Of a stretch of 64,000 nt of DNA, positions 9,926-18,761 are shown in pieces. Origin of the DNA: Bradyrhizobium diversitatis (GTDB taxonomy: Bacteria; Pseudomonadota; Alphaproteobacteria; Rhizobiales; Xanthobacteraceae); contig NZ_JACEGD010000001.1 in the NCBI RefSeq assembly GCF_016031635.1, positions 62,001 to 126,000 of the forward strand, written 5' to 3'. Position 1 is the stretch's first letter. Each line of letters starts with the position of its first letter. Under the pieces are notes generated by a model. That model was not told the origin of the DNA. It searched no databases and saw nothing but the letters and a program-made list of their open reading frames with translations. The position numbers and the translations under genes were made by a program.

Positions 9926-9956
9926 TGGTGCCCCTGGCCGGAACCGAACCGAGACG
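9926..9956 (-). other. Decayed tRNA 3' end (possible attachment-site remnant)
   Basis: On the minus strand this reads CGGTTCGGTTCCGGC then CAGGGGCACCA: a TPsiC arm with four of five pairs retained, seven acceptor bases, discriminator A and encoded CCA. The rest of a tRNA is absent. It lies about 210 bp upstream of the integrase start. Confidence 0.45.
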
Positions 9957-10027
9957 ACGTAGGCGGCATTCGAATGGATGACGCCGACGGTCAGATCGTG
10001 ACTTGAAGCGAATGTCGGTATCGGGGG

Positions 10028-10055
10028 GTGCGCCTCCAGGATTTGAACCTGCTCG
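10028..10055 (-). other. Second tRNA 3'-end-like fragment
   Basis: Minus-strand CAGGTTCAAATCCTG forms a T-arm-like hairpin followed by GAGGCGCACC resembling an acceptor strand. No full cloverleaf can be folded around it because the D and anticodon arms are missing. Interpreted as another degraded integration site, with low certainty. Confidence 0.35.
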
Positions 10056-10070
10056 GCGATCATTTCAGGT

Positions 10071-10175
10071 GGCGATGGATCGCGCACGAACGGCGGCTTT
10101 GGGCGGACTACTAGGGCGCGACGTTTCGAACTAAGCTGCTCTCCGGTAAGAAAGCAGGGCCTCCGAAATAGTGGG
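10071..10175 (+). repeat. Dispersed repeat B, copy 1
   Basis: About 105 bp beginning GGCGATGGATCGCGCACGAA and ending CCTCCGAAATAGTGGG recurs at 44664-44768 at roughly 80 percent identity with no length change. Blocks such as GGCGGACTA, GCTCTCC and CCTCCGAAATAGTGG are the best conserved. It looks like the end of a mobile element or a decayed coding 3' end; no ORF is shared intact. Confidence 0.7.
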
Positions 10176-10279
10176 TCTAGCGCCGTAACGGACCCCCGCT
10201 ACCACGGCTACGATTTCCCACGCCAGACTACGATCTTTTACGATATTGCACTCCTGACGGTAGCGGTCCGCGTCTCTGG

Positions 10280-10835
10280 CGCAAATGTTGCTACGATAAA
10301 GAGCGGTGAAGGTCGCCGGCCGGCGAGCGGGCGGATATTTCCGGTAGGGGCATCGGCACGATCATCGGTTTTGCTGGCGTGGTTCAGGGCGATGTCGACT
10401 TCGTTGCGCCTGACGGCACGGTGAATGCGTGAGACGCGGGCATCCGGGTTGCGGGCGATCTCAATCTCGCGGCGCTGCATGTCCTGAACGCCGCCAATAT
10501 CGAAGTCGGCGGCCAGTCCAAAGGCTGCCGGTGATCGAGCCGCCCAATATCGGTGGACCGACGGAAGCCGGAAACACGGCCGGGGGCGCGGCCCAGCAGG
10601 CGGGGCCACCGCAGCCGCGGGCCAACGAACAACACTCGTCATTATCGTCGGATTCGGCGGCGGCGATGGCGAGGAAGAACGTGCCCGCAAACGCGAGCAG
10701 CGCTCACAAAACCCCGATAGTGCGGTGCAGATCGTCGGCGCGGGTGATCTTGGTCCAGGCGCGCTGCAACGACTGACGGTGGAAGAACGCAAGCGGGTCG
10801 TGCCGGCGAGTAGCGACGACGGACGTTCCCACTGA
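10280..10835 (+). pseudogene. Filamentous haemagglutinin-family adhesin, C-terminal fragment, decayed
   Basis: Translation across several frames recovers a recognisable C-terminus of a large two-partner-secretion (filamentous haemagglutinin, DUF3739-type) protein. GANVATIKSGEG comes first, then after a frame change GIGTIIGFAGVVQGDVDFVA, APDGTVNA, an in-frame stop, and DAGIRVAGDLNLAALHVLN. After another stop and frame change come EPPNIGGPTEAGNTAGGAAQQ and lastly VIIVGFGGGDGEEERARK followed by QNPDSAVQIVGAG, ending at 10835. At least two frame changes and two stops show it is dead. The N-terminal several thousand bases are missing. The boundary at 10280 is approximate. It lies between the integrase debris and an ordinary metabolic gene pair. 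Confidence 0.7.
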
Positions 10836-10842
10836 GCTGCCG

Positions 10843-11766
10843 TCACAACCGGGCATTCAGGAGCAACAACGCCGCAGGCACGGCAACGATGGCAACGACC
10901 GTCTGAAATGCAACGATGCCGGCCATCAATTCAGCGTCGCCACCAAGCTGCCGCGCCATCACGTAGGATGACGATGCCGTAGGCAACGCCTGGAACAGCA
11001 CTGCGACGATGACCGCTTCGCGGTCGAGGTCGAGCCAGAAGCAGATCAAGGCCGTCGCGAGTGGCATCAAAATGAATTTAACGCCGGACGCGAAGATCGT
11101 AGGCTTCAGCCCGCGACCAAGTGTCTTCCAGTCGAGCGCCGCGCCGACGCAAAGCAGACCGAGCGGCAGTGACGCCTGCCCGAGCGCCTTGACGCAACCT
11201 TCAATGCCCGGCGGCAGACCGATATGCGTGACCTGCAACGCGATGCCGATGATACAACCGACCACCAGCGGATTCAGCGCAATGCCACGCAACACCCCGC
11301 GTAACGTTGGTTTGGCTGTTCCGTAATGCGCGAACACGATCACGCAAAGCACGTTAACCGTGGGCACCACCGCGGCATTGGCAACCGCCGCCAGCGGCAC
11401 TGCATGTGTGCCGATCAGCCCCACTGCGGCGGTGATGCCGACGTAGTTGTTGAAGCGAATGCCGCCCTGGAACACGGAGGTGTATGCGGGGCCGTCTGTT
11501 GTCACGAAGCGACCGAACATCAGAAGAATCGCCGCGGCGAACACCGTCGAACCGATGAGTGCCGCCACAAGCCCCCAAATCGGGATACCGTCGAGATTTG
11601 CCGTGGCGAGGCCATGCACGAACAGCGCCGGCAGCAGCACGAAATAACTCAGCCGCTCTGCCTGCATCCAGAAGCTGTCGGCAAGAAACGCGCGACGCTT
11701 CATGGCGTGTCCGAGACCGATCAGCAGCACGATCGGAATCAACGCGAGGACAATCGGCCCGATCAT
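10843..11766 (-). CDS. Auxin-efflux-carrier (AEC) family permease
   Basis: A 307-residue membrane protein starting at ATG 11766 (MIGPIVLALIPIVLLIGLGH), with about ten hydrophobic helices arranged as two five-helix halves. ALNPLVVGCIIGIAL and LGQASLPLGLLCVGAAL are typical AEC-family (bile acid:sodium superfamily) segments around the broken helices. Family members export or import organic anions such as malate or malonate, or auxin in plants. Its start overlaps the stop of the aminotransferase gene by one base (TGATG), so the two are co-translated and the cargo may be an amino acid or keto acid linked to that enzyme. Confidence 0.85.
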   Translation of the reverse strand: MIGPIVLALIPIVLLIGLGHAMKRRAFLADSFWMQAERLSYFVLLPALFVHGLATANLDGIPIWGLVAALIGSTVFAAAILLMFGRFVTTDGPAYTSVFQGGIRFNNYVGITAAVGLIGTHAVPLAAVANAAVVPTVNVLCVIVFAHYGTAKPTLRGVLRGIALNPLVVGCIIGIALQVTHIGLPPGIEGCVKALGQASLPLGLLCVGAALDWKTLGRGLKPTIFASGVKFILMPLATALICFWLDLDREAVIVAVLFQALPTASSSYVMARQLGGDAELMAGIVAFQTVVAIVAVPAALLLLNARL

Positions 11767-12935
11767 CAGGTCCTCACTGCCGCAACGAGCCGCTGCGCCG
11801 CCAGAACGATATCCTGCTTGGCGAGGCCGGCAAAACACAGGCGTATGCGGTCGGCAAACATGCCGCTGCCGGCTTGCGCACAAAATGCAGAGCCCGGAGC
11901 GAACAGCACATTCTGCGCGACAGCGCGTTCGAAAAGATCGCTGTTTCTCCTGTCCACGGGCAGAACGGGAAAGAGGAACATGCCGCCCTCGACCTTGGGG
12001 ACCATGAATCCCGCCTCGGTGAGCACGTCCACGAGCGCGTCGTGGCGTTCGGCATAAAGCGCGCGGACGCGGGCGACATGGTCGGTCAAACGGCCGAGCT
12101 GCAGGTAATGATAGGCCACGCGCTGGGCCAGCGAATTCGGCTGCAGGTCGCTGGCCTGACGCGCTTCCTGCATGGCCGCCGCGATGCTCTCCGGTGCAAT
12201 CAGCCAGCCGACTCGCAATCCCGGTGACATGATCTTCGACAGGCTGCCGAGATAGATCACGGTCGCACCATCGACCTGTGGCGCAAGTTCCAGCAGGCTG
12301 GGCGGCGGCGATGCACGAAACCACAGCTCGCTATAGGGAGCGTCCTCGATCACCGGCACGTCGTGCTTTGCGCAGAGCGCGAGCAACCGCATTCGCTGCT
12401 CGAGGGTCAGCGTATCACCGGTCGGATTACCGAAGGTTGGGAGCGCATACAGCGCGCGCACATCCCCGGCGGTCGCGAGCGCGGCCTCGAGCCCTGAAAG
12501 ATCGGTGTCGCCCGGCGCAATCTGGTAGCCGACAGATGTGACGCCAACGGCCGCGCATGTCGAAAGCACGGCGGGATAGACGGGCTCTGGCACCAGCATC
12601 TTGGTGCCGGGGGACGCAAAGGTCCGGATCGCGAGATCGATCCCCTGCTGGGCACCCGACGTCACGAGGAGACGCCGGCCCGGCGGCACCATCGCGACGG
12701 TCTCGGCTAGCAACCCGATCAGCGCGGGATCGCCGGCGCTGGAGCCATAGGTCCATGCCGAGAAATCCAGGCTGGCGCGGCTCGCCGCCTCGGCGAGGCC
12801 TTCAAGGTCATAGGCGTCCTTGGAGGGATGGCCGCTGGCGAGATTCAGCATTCCCGGCCGCGCTCCATACGGAAACAGCGCGCGCAGCGGATTGGTGGGA
12901 ATGGCTGCGATGAAGGGATTGATCGAGACAGTCAC
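11766..12935 (-). CDS. PLP-dependent class I/II aminotransferase (2-aminoadipate/MocR-domain-like)
   Basis: A 389-residue fold-type I aminotransferase lacking the MocR DNA-binding domain. Visible signatures are the Asn of PTFGNPTGDTLT, the Asp/Tyr of VIEDAPYSELWF and the PLP Schiff-base lysine in YLGSLSKIMSPGLRVGW; VTSGAQQGIDLAIR carries the phosphate-cup region. The pattern resembles LysN-like 2-aminoadipate and valine/pyruvate transaminases. It is the first gene of a two-gene minus-strand operon with the AEC permease and is transcribed divergently from a LysR gene 84 bp away, the likely regulator. Substrate unknown. Confidence 0.88.
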   Translation of the reverse strand: MTVSINPFIAAIPTNPLRALFPYGARPGMLNLASGHPSKDAYDLEGLAEAASRASLDFSAWTYGSSAGDPALIGLLAETVAMVPPGRRLLVTSGAQQGIDLAIRTFASPGTKMLVPEPVYPAVLSTCAAVGVTSVGYQIAPGDTDLSGLEAALATAGDVRALYALPTFGNPTGDTLTLEQRMRLLALCAKHDVPVIEDAPYSELWFRASPPPSLLELAPQVDGATVIYLGSLSKIMSPGLRVGWLIAPESIAAAMQEARQASDLQPNSLAQRVAYHYLQLGRLTDHVARVRALYAERHDALVDVLTEAGFMVPKVEGGMFLFPVLPVDRRNSDLFERAVAQNVLFAPGSAFCAQAGSGMFADRIRLCFAGLAKQDIVLAAQRLVAAVRT

Positions 12936-12968
12936 GCGATGCCCGTGCTTTGTGATGACGACGGGACA

Positions 12969-12983
12969 ATTCTCAATCAGAAT
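12969..12983. promoter_or_regulatory. Candidate LysR-type operator
   Basis: ATTCT-CAATC-AGAAT is a perfect 5-bp inverted repeat and contains the T-N11-A pattern of LysR recognition sites. It lies between the divergent aminotransferase (start 12935) and LysR gene (start 13020), so it could serve both autoregulation and activation. Confidence 0.55.
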
Positions 12984-13019
12984 GAAATGGAATGATCCAA
13001 TAATCGGAGGTTATATCTC

Positions 13020-13916
13020 GTGAGCGACCCGTTCAAGGGAATCCCGCCGCTGGCGCTGCGCCTGCTGCCGCTGCTGGAGCAGTCCGGCAATTTTTCCGAG
13101 GCAGCACGTGCGCTGAACGTCAGCCAGCCGGCCGCCAGCAAGGCGATCGCGCGCGCCGAGGAGACATGCGGGCTCTCCCTCGTCATTCGTGGCCGGCGCC
13201 CAGCGGCTTTGACCGCCGAGGGCCGGATTCTCGCAGAGCACGCCATACGCCAGGACGAACTGGCGCAGCACACCGCGCGGCGCCTGCGCGACAGTCGGGC
13301 ACATGGAAGCGGTCTCGTTCGCATTGGCTCTTTCGGCGCATCGGCGTCGACCCACATTCTTCCGGGCCTCGTCGCCGCCGTGGCACGACGACGGTCGGGC
13401 GTTCTCATCGAAATCACCGAGCGCACCGACCAGCCTGCCCTGCAGGCGCTACGTGACGGACTGGTGGATTTCGCCCTCGTCGTCGAGAACGACGATGCGG
13501 ATCTCGACCTGATGCCGCTGGCGCGTGACCGCCTGGTGGCACTGATCCGCACGAAGGACCCGTTGGCACAGCGCGCCACGCTCGATGCGAAAGCCCTGTC
13601 CGCGCCTCCCTTCATTCTGTCAAAGGGTGGCAGCGAGCCGTTGATACGCGCATGGTTCGCGCGCAGCGGCCACGAACCGTCGATCCACCATTCGATCCAG
13701 CAGATCACGTCGATCCTTGCCATGGTTCGTGCCGGAATGGGCGTCGCCATCATCGCGGAGATGGCCGTTCCGGAGACCCATGCAGGGGTCGTCGTGGTAC
13801 CGCTATCGCCGGGCTTTCCGCGCACCATCTGCCTCGCGCGCCGGGCCGGTGGCTTTGCTTCCCACGCCGCCGAAATCGTCTGGCATACGGCCGCCGAACG
13901 TGCGCTGGCGTCATAA
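13020..13916 (+). CDS. LysR-family transcriptional regulator
   Basis: A 298-residue regulator with the N-terminal winged helix (about 10-68: LRLLPLLEQSGNFSEAARAL, then NVSQPAASKAIARAEE) and a periplasmic-binding-like effector domain (about 95-295). Start is GTG 13020, supported by a strong CGGAGG nine bases upstream. The divergent arrangement with the aminotransferase/AEC operon makes that operon its probable target. The inducer cannot be inferred. Confidence 0.9.
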   Translation: MSDPFKGIPPLALRLLPLLEQSGNFSEAARALNVSQPAASKAIARAEETCGLSLVIRGRRPAALTAEGRILAEHAIRQDELAQHTARRLRDSRAHGSGLVRIGSFGASASTHILPGLVAAVARRRSGVLIEITERTDQPALQALRDGLVDFALVVENDDADLDLMPLARDRLVALIRTKDPLAQRATLDAKALSAPPFILSKGGSEPLIRAWFARSGHEPSIHHSIQQITSILAMVRAGMGVAIIAEMAVPETHAGVVVVPLSPGFPRTICLARRAGGFASHAAEIVWHTAAERALAS

Positions 13917-13972
13917 GGTCGGCCGCGCAACGGTCCCCGTCGCACGGCGACGCTTCGAGCATGAGCGCGCGA

Positions 13973-14863
13973 TTACGCGCCCTTGCCTCGCGGAATGGGC
14001 TTTTCGAATGCGACGTGTTCGCCGAAGCAGAGCACCCGATTATTCTGCTGCTTGACGAAGGTCGGGGTCAGACGAACCGATCCGCTGTCCGCCCAGATGG
14101 AATCCTTGCGCCCATTCACCCATGCGTCCGGCGGAAGCAAGGTCGAACCTCGCGTGGTGAGATCCCAGATACCATAGTGATGCGGCACGATCAGCCGCGC
14201 CTTGAGCCGCTCGGCAACTTCGTCGACCTGGGTATCGCTCAGCACATGCTGCGACCCGTCGATCGGCAGAAGGGCAACGTCGACCTCGCCGACCTTGTCC
14301 CAGACGCTCTGCGGTGGATTGGGACGATTGTCGCCCCAATGCAGGATGCGGAGTCCGCCGACCTCGATCAGCAACATGCAGTTGTCGAACGAGCGGCAGT
14401 TGTCCGGCGGATTGGTCTTCATCGGCGTAAGCCGACGCGTCATCTCCGCCCAGTCATAGGCGTTGTGGGTGCTGTCCGACACGTGCTTGTCGGCAATGCC
14501 GGTGATCTTCACGTCGGCGAACTGATACGTGCCGATCAGACGATCGAGAACGACGTTGCTACTGAGCTGATGCACTGCATCGTGATCGAAATGCGCATGC
14601 GTGGACAGCGCGATATCCACTTCGACCTTCGGGAACTCGTACAGATACCAGTTCCAGGTGCCCCATGGCGGATTGCGCCAAGGATCGATCATCATGGTGA
14701 GCCCCGCCGGCGATGTGATGCGGAACGCCGAGCCGCCGAAAAAGGCAAGCTCGACCTCGGCTTCACCGGCTGATGCAGGCAAGCCGTTCTGCAGATCGAT
14801 CATGTGGTTGTGGTTCTCGGTCTGGCGCCACGCCCACAGGCCTTCGTCTATTCTGTCCTTCAT
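13973..14863 (-). CDS. Metallo-beta-lactamase-fold hydrolase, UlaG-like
   Basis: A 296-residue protein with the zinc-binding motif STHAHFDHDAVH near residue 80, further metal ligands in LHWGDNR and IVPHHYGIWD, and an N-terminal strand pair (VELAFFGGSAFRITSP, MIDPW) typical of the L-ascorbate-6-phosphate lactonase (UlaG) branch. No signal peptide is apparent, so cytoplasmic. Its ATG at 14863 overlaps the stop of the amidohydrolase gene (ATGA), implying a shared pathway, perhaps hydrolysis of a cyclic product. Exact reaction unknown. Confidence 0.85.
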   Translation of the reverse strand: MKDRIDEGLWAWRQTENHNHMIDLQNGLPASAGEAEVELAFFGGSAFRITSPAGLTMMIDPWRNPPWGTWNWYLYEFPKVEVDIALSTHAHFDHDAVHQLSSNVVLDRLIGTYQFADVKITGIADKHVSDSTHNAYDWAEMTRRLTPMKTNPPDNCRSFDNCMLLIEVGGLRILHWGDNRPNPPQSVWDKVGEVDVALLPIDGSQHVLSDTQVDEVAERLKARLIVPHHYGIWDLTTRGSTLLPPDAWVNGRKDSIWADSGSVRLTPTFVKQQNNRVLCFGEHVAFEKPIPRGKGA

Positions 14864-16218
14864 CGCCGCTTCCGATCGTTGTTGGAGGTTGAGCCTTCCG
14901 CGTGAGCGCGTCCGTCCACGAGGATCTTTCCCTTCTTGATGACCCATCGGGCCGAGTTTGCGCCGAACCGGAACGCTAGCTGCCGATAATCCGGCACGTC
15001 GAACACGACGAGATCGGCCTGCTTGCCGGGCGCGATCGATCCGATCCGATCGTCGCGCCGAATTGCCTTGGCTGCGTTGAGCGTCACGCCGAGCAGTGCC
15101 TGCTCTGCCGTCAAACCGGACAACCGGCATGCGAAGCCCATGCTCATCTGCTGCGAGAGGTGCCAGCAGACCGGGCACAGATCCGTTGCGATAGCGACGT
15201 CGACACCGGAGCACACCAGACGCCGCCCATCAACGGGGCGCGGATGATTGACGGTCCAATCGAAGCCCGGGAAGAAAGCCACACTGGTGCCTGCATCCGC
15301 CAGAATGCGCAGGTCATCGTCGCTCAGCATGTTGCCGTGATCGACGGAGGCCGCGCGCATTTCGGCGGCAAGGCGCGCTCCCCCAATATTGATGCGCGCA
15401 TCGGTATGCAACTTTGCGCCGAGACCAACATCGGCGGCAGCGGCCAGCACGCGACTGCATTCGGGCAGCGTGAACACGTCGGGATCGACATAGACATCGC
15501 AGAAATCGGCGAGGCGCTTTTCCGCGATTGCCGGAATTGTCTCGCGGATCATCGCATCGAGGTAACGATCGGCGCGCTCCGTCGGTCGTGCGTGAGCACC
15601 GAGATAGGTGCCGACGATCTCGATTCCGGTACGCTCGGCGATCCGTTTTGCAGCCAGAAGCGAGGCGATGTCGCTCGTGTGATCGAGACCGTAACCGGAT
15701 TTCGTCTCGAGAGTCGTCGTTCCGCAGCTCAACATCGTGCGCGCGCGCGAGATCGACGCGTCGACGAGATCGTCGACCGAAAGACCCGCATTACGCGCCT
15801 TCGAGGCCGGCACTCCCCAGGTGACTCCGGCCGCCGTCAATCCGCGGTCATCCAGCCCTTCGGTGCGCTTGAAGTATTCATGCGAGCGATCGCCCGCGAA
15901 AATGAGATGCGTATGGCAATCGACAAGGCCCGGCGTCACGACTCCGCCATCGGCATCCACAACCTGCGTGACCTCGCCGTAGAACGGGGTCAGTTCCTTC
16001 GGCGTACCGATGGCAGCGATCGTGTCACCACACACGGCAACACAGGCATTCTCGATCACGCCGATCCCGTCGGCCTTCGTCGGGTCACATGCGACAACTT
16101 GGCGAGCGCCAACAATGATGAGTTCTGCGGGTGTATCGCTGAAAGATTGATCCGAATGCCGGATGCTCAACTTCGGGGTGAGCAATGAACGTCCCCAATT
16201 CCTGGATGTTGCAATCAT
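14860..16218 (-). CDS. Imidazolonepropionase-like amidohydrolase
   Basis: A 452-residue metal-dependent amidohydrolase of the HutI type. Visible are the first metal pair in VDCHTHLIFAGDRSHEYF, substrate-loop residues in TTTLETKSGYG, His in AKLHTDA, His in ASVDHGNM and the catalytic Asp in AIATDLCPVC. HutI hydrolyses 4-imidazolone-5-propanoate to formiminoglutamate. However, no hutU, hutH or hutC is nearby and the partner gene is a metallo-beta-lactamase-fold protein, so a different cyclic amide is possible. I chose ATG 16218; a GTG 24 bases earlier is an alternative and the true start could be further inside. Confidence 0.82.
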   Translation of the reverse strand: MIATSRNWGRSLLTPKLSIRHSDQSFSDTPAELIIVGARQVVACDPTKADGIGVIENACVAVCGDTIAAIGTPKELTPFYGEVTQVVDADGGVVTPGLVDCHTHLIFAGDRSHEYFKRTEGLDDRGLTAAGVTWGVPASKARNAGLSVDDLVDASISRARTMLSCGTTTLETKSGYGLDHTSDIASLLAAKRIAERTGIEIVGTYLGAHARPTERADRYLDAMIRETIPAIAEKRLADFCDVYVDPDVFTLPECSRVLAAAADVGLGAKLHTDARINIGGARLAAEMRAASVDHGNMLSDDDLRILADAGTSVAFFPGFDWTVNHPRPVDGRRLVCSGVDVAIATDLCPVCWHLSQQMSMGFACRLSGLTAEQALLGVTLNAAKAIRRDDRIGSIAPGKQADLVVFDVPDYRQLAFRFGANSARWVIKKGKILVDGRAHAEGSTSNNDRKRR

Positions 16219-16588
16219 GCGCGACCGACAATCGGTCAGCACGAGGTGTCTTGCTTACATCCCGCCGCACGTCGCGCGCAAACCCGTGGAGATCTCCTGT
16301 CCGCGCGTTGAATCAAGCTTAGCTGAGCAGCGCACCGAGTAATCGAGCGGCATCTGCCGTGCGGCGCATCCGCATTCTAAGGTAATAACGACCAATGTCT
16401 ACTTAGATGAACAAATGTTAGACGGCGCGAAAGCGCTGCAGGCGATGCCGAATATAATAGTTTCCAAGATTTTGCGCTTCCGATCAACTTCGCGAATGCT
16501 TGTGCGCAAAACTCCCGCGTAAAAAACAAGCAAGCACGCCTGCTTTTTTTGCTCTCCTCCGCCGACGGCTCTGTGGCAGGTTTCAGGC
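16219..16588. other. Divergent intergenic region, no gene
   Basis: About 370 bp between the amidohydrolase start and the TetR gene. No coding potential with a credible start is visible. It contains AT-rich DNA around 16380-16460 and a T-run (GCTTTTTTTGC) at about 16540, likely housing both promoters and the TetR operator, though I cannot pick out a convincing palindrome. Confidence 0.4.
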
Positions 16589-17290
16589 ATGAAAAGCGCT
16601 GCCTCCCTCACAGAAGCACCGGAAGCCACCGACGGCCGCGAAGTCAAAGGTGCGATCATGCGTGCGCGGTTGCGCGCGGCGACCGAACAACTGATTGCCG
16701 AAGTCGGCGTCGACGCCGCATCCGCGGCGGCAATTGCGTTACGCTGCGGCGTCTCGCGCGGCGCGATGCTGCATCACTATCCGACCCGCAATGAACTCAT
16801 CATCGACACGGCGGCGCACTTCTGGCAGCGGGCGCGCGACATTGTCGCCGGCCTCGCCGACGATGTGGGCAATGGCCGCACGGATGTCGCGACCTTCGTC
16901 GGACGCCTCTATGAGGAGGTCTTCCGCGCCAACGCGCTGGTCACGATGCTCGATCTCATGGTGTCGGGCCGATCGGAGACCAAGATCGGCGAAGCCGTCA
17001 ACGGCATCCTGAGCGACCTGTTCACCTCCTACGAGGATCTGGGCGCGCAGGCGTTTGAGGCGTCCGGCCTGCCTCGGGAGCGCATTCACGTCATCATCAC
17101 CCTGATCGTGTCGACGTTGCGCGGACTGCGCATCCAGGACAACATTCATCCGGACGAAGCGCGCGTTCGCGCCGTCCTAGCGACATTGGTCGAGGCCGTG
17201 GAAGCGCTGCTGCAGAAAGGCGATCGCACTGCCCCCCGGCGCGTCAGCAAGAAGCCAAAGGCGGCAACGACGCGGAGCCGCAAGCGATGA
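16589..17290 (+). CDS. TetR-family transcriptional regulator
   Basis: A 233-residue regulator: N-terminal helix-turn-helix at about 28-72 (RLRAATEQLIAEVGVDAASA, then ALRCGVSRGAMLHHYPTRNEL) followed by an all-helical ligand domain, with a basic C-terminal tail rich in Lys/Arg (RRVSKKPKAATTRSRKR). Its stop overlaps the start of the first Liv-type ATPase gene by 4 bp, so it is the leading gene of the transporter operon and probably its regulator. The effector is likely the transported compound or its CoA/amide derivative (inference). Confidence 0.9.
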   Translation: MKSAASLTEAPEATDGREVKGAIMRARLRAATEQLIAEVGVDAASAAAIALRCGVSRGAMLHHYPTRNELIIDTAAHFWQRARDIVAGLADDVGNGRTDVATFVGRLYEEVFRANALVTMLDLMVSGRSETKIGEAVNGILSDLFTSYEDLGAQAFEASGLPRERIHVIITLIVSTLRGLRIQDNIHPDEARVRAVLATLVEAVEALLQKGDRTAPRRVSKKPKAATTRSRKR

Positions 17291-18054
17291 CGCCACGCCT
17301 CATGGCCGATGGCCTCACCAAGCGTTTCAGCGGAACGACGGTCGTCGACAACGTCTCCTTCTATGTCGATCCCGGTCAGATCGTCGGCCTCACCGGTCCG
17401 AACGGCGCGGGAAAGACCACCTTGTTCAATCTCCTGTCCGGCGTCCTCAAGCCCGATGCCGGCACGCTGACCGTGAACGGCGTGGATGCGACCAACCTGC
17501 CGCCCTACCGCCTCGCACGACTGGGACTTGTCCGCACCTTCCAGCTGGCGCGCGAACTCGATCGGCTGAGCGTTCTGGAGAACGTGCAACTGGCTGCCCG
17601 CAACAATGTCGGCGAGTCCCTGACGGGCGCGCTGTTCCGACCCGCCGCCACGCGTCAGGCCGAACAGGCGATCACGCAGCGGGCGCGCGAGGTTCTTTCA
17701 CTTGTTTCCCTGTCCGCCCATGAGTCCAAGCCTGCCGCCGCGCTCTCCGGTGGACAGAAAAAGCTGCTTGAACTGGCGCGTTGCCTGATGGCGGAAGCCG
17801 ACATCATCCTGCTCGACGAGATCGCCGCAGGCGTCGCACCCCATCTTGTCGAGGAGATTGCCGTGCTTATCCGGCGCCTCAATCGCGAGCACGGCAAGAC
17901 CTTCGTGATCATCGAGCACAATATCGGCTTCATCCGCAACCTCGCCTCGCGCGTCGTCGTCATGGCCTCGGGCAAGGTTCTAGCGGAGGGCAGTTTCGAT
18001 CACGTCGCGGCCGACCCTGCCGTCGTCGCTTCTTATCTGGGGCAGGCTGCATGA
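17287..18054 (+). CDS. livG: Branched-chain amino acid/amide-type ABC ATPase, LivG-like
   Basis: A 255-residue ATPase with Walker A GPNGAGKTT near residue 38, signature LSGGQKKLLELAR, Walker B IILLDEIAAGV and switch His in FVIIEHNIGFI. ARLGLVRTFQLARELDRLSVLENV is the extended Q-loop of LivG. One of two ATPases in a HAAT-family importer; first structural gene after the TetR gene, overlapped at both ends by 4 bp. Note Glu-Ile replaces the more usual Glu-Pro after the Walker B Asp. Confidence 0.92.
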   Translation: MTPRLMADGLTKRFSGTTVVDNVSFYVDPGQIVGLTGPNGAGKTTLFNLLSGVLKPDAGTLTVNGVDATNLPPYRLARLGLVRTFQLARELDRLSVLENVQLAARNNVGESLTGALFRPAATRQAEQAITQRAREVLSLVSLSAHESKPAAALSGGQKKLLELARCLMAEADIILLDEIAAGVAPHLVEEIAVLIRRLNREHGKTFVIIEHNIGFIRNLASRVVVMASGKVLAEGSFDHVAADPAVVASYLGQAA

Positions 18055-18761
18055 CGCTTCTCGTCCTGAAAGACCTTCGCGCGGGTTATGGCGCCAGCGA
18101 TATCGTTCACGGCGTCAACCTGGAGCTCGTCCCCGGCAAGATGATCGCTCTCGTCGGCCCGAACGGCGCCGGCAAGTCGACACTGCTCAAGTCGATCGCT
18201 GGCGTGGCGAACGTGACCGGTGGCGTTCTCGAACTCGACGGCAAGAACCTGATCCCGCTGCAGCCCTCTGGTCGCGCACAAGCGGGCGCCGTGTTCATGC
18301 CGCAGGAACGCAATGTGTTTCGCACGCTGTCCGTATCCGAGAATCTCGCGGTCAGCGCATGGGGCTGCCGGGACATCGCAGCGCGCCGCGACGAGGTGCT
18401 GACGCTGCTTCCGACCATTCGCGACTACCTGCGCAAACGGGCCGGCGGACTCTCGGGCGGTCAACGCCAGATGGTGGGTCTGGGCATGGCGCTGATGTCG
18501 CGCCCCCGTGTGCTGTTGGTGGATGAACCGACCGCTGGCCTCTCTCCGCTTCTCGTCGGCGAGATGCTCGATACGCTCAGGCAACTCGCCGCATCGGCCA
18601 ATCTTGGAATCCTGATCGTCGAGCAAAACGCACGCGCGGCACTGCAGCGTGCCGATCGCGCGCTGGTTCTCGTCGATGGACGGGTCGTGCGCCAGGGCGA
18701 TGCTGCGGCGCTGGCCGACGAACCCGACTTTGGCGCGCTCTTTTTCGGCGAAGCCGCATGA
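18051..18761 (+). CDS. livF: Branched-chain amino acid/amide-type ABC ATPase, LivF-like
   Basis: A 236-residue ATPase starting at ATG 18051 inside the LivG stop. Walker A GPNGAGKST, LivF-type GAVFMPQERNVFRTLSVSEN, signature LSGGQRQMVGLGMAL, Walker B VLLVDEPTAGLSP and the switch His position replaced by Gln (ILIVEQNARAAL), as is normal for LivF. It pairs with LivG to energise the two permeases. Confidence 0.92.
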   Translation: MTLLVLKDLRAGYGASDIVHGVNLELVPGKMIALVGPNGAGKSTLLKSIAGVANVTGGVLELDGKNLIPLQPSGRAQAGAVFMPQERNVFRTLSVSENLAVSAWGCRDIAARRDEVLTLLPTIRDYLRKRAGGLSGGQRQMVGLGMALMSRPRVLLVDEPTAGLSPLLVGEMLDTLRQLAASANLGILIVEQNARAALQRADRALVLVDGRVVRQGDAAALADEPDFGALFFGEAA

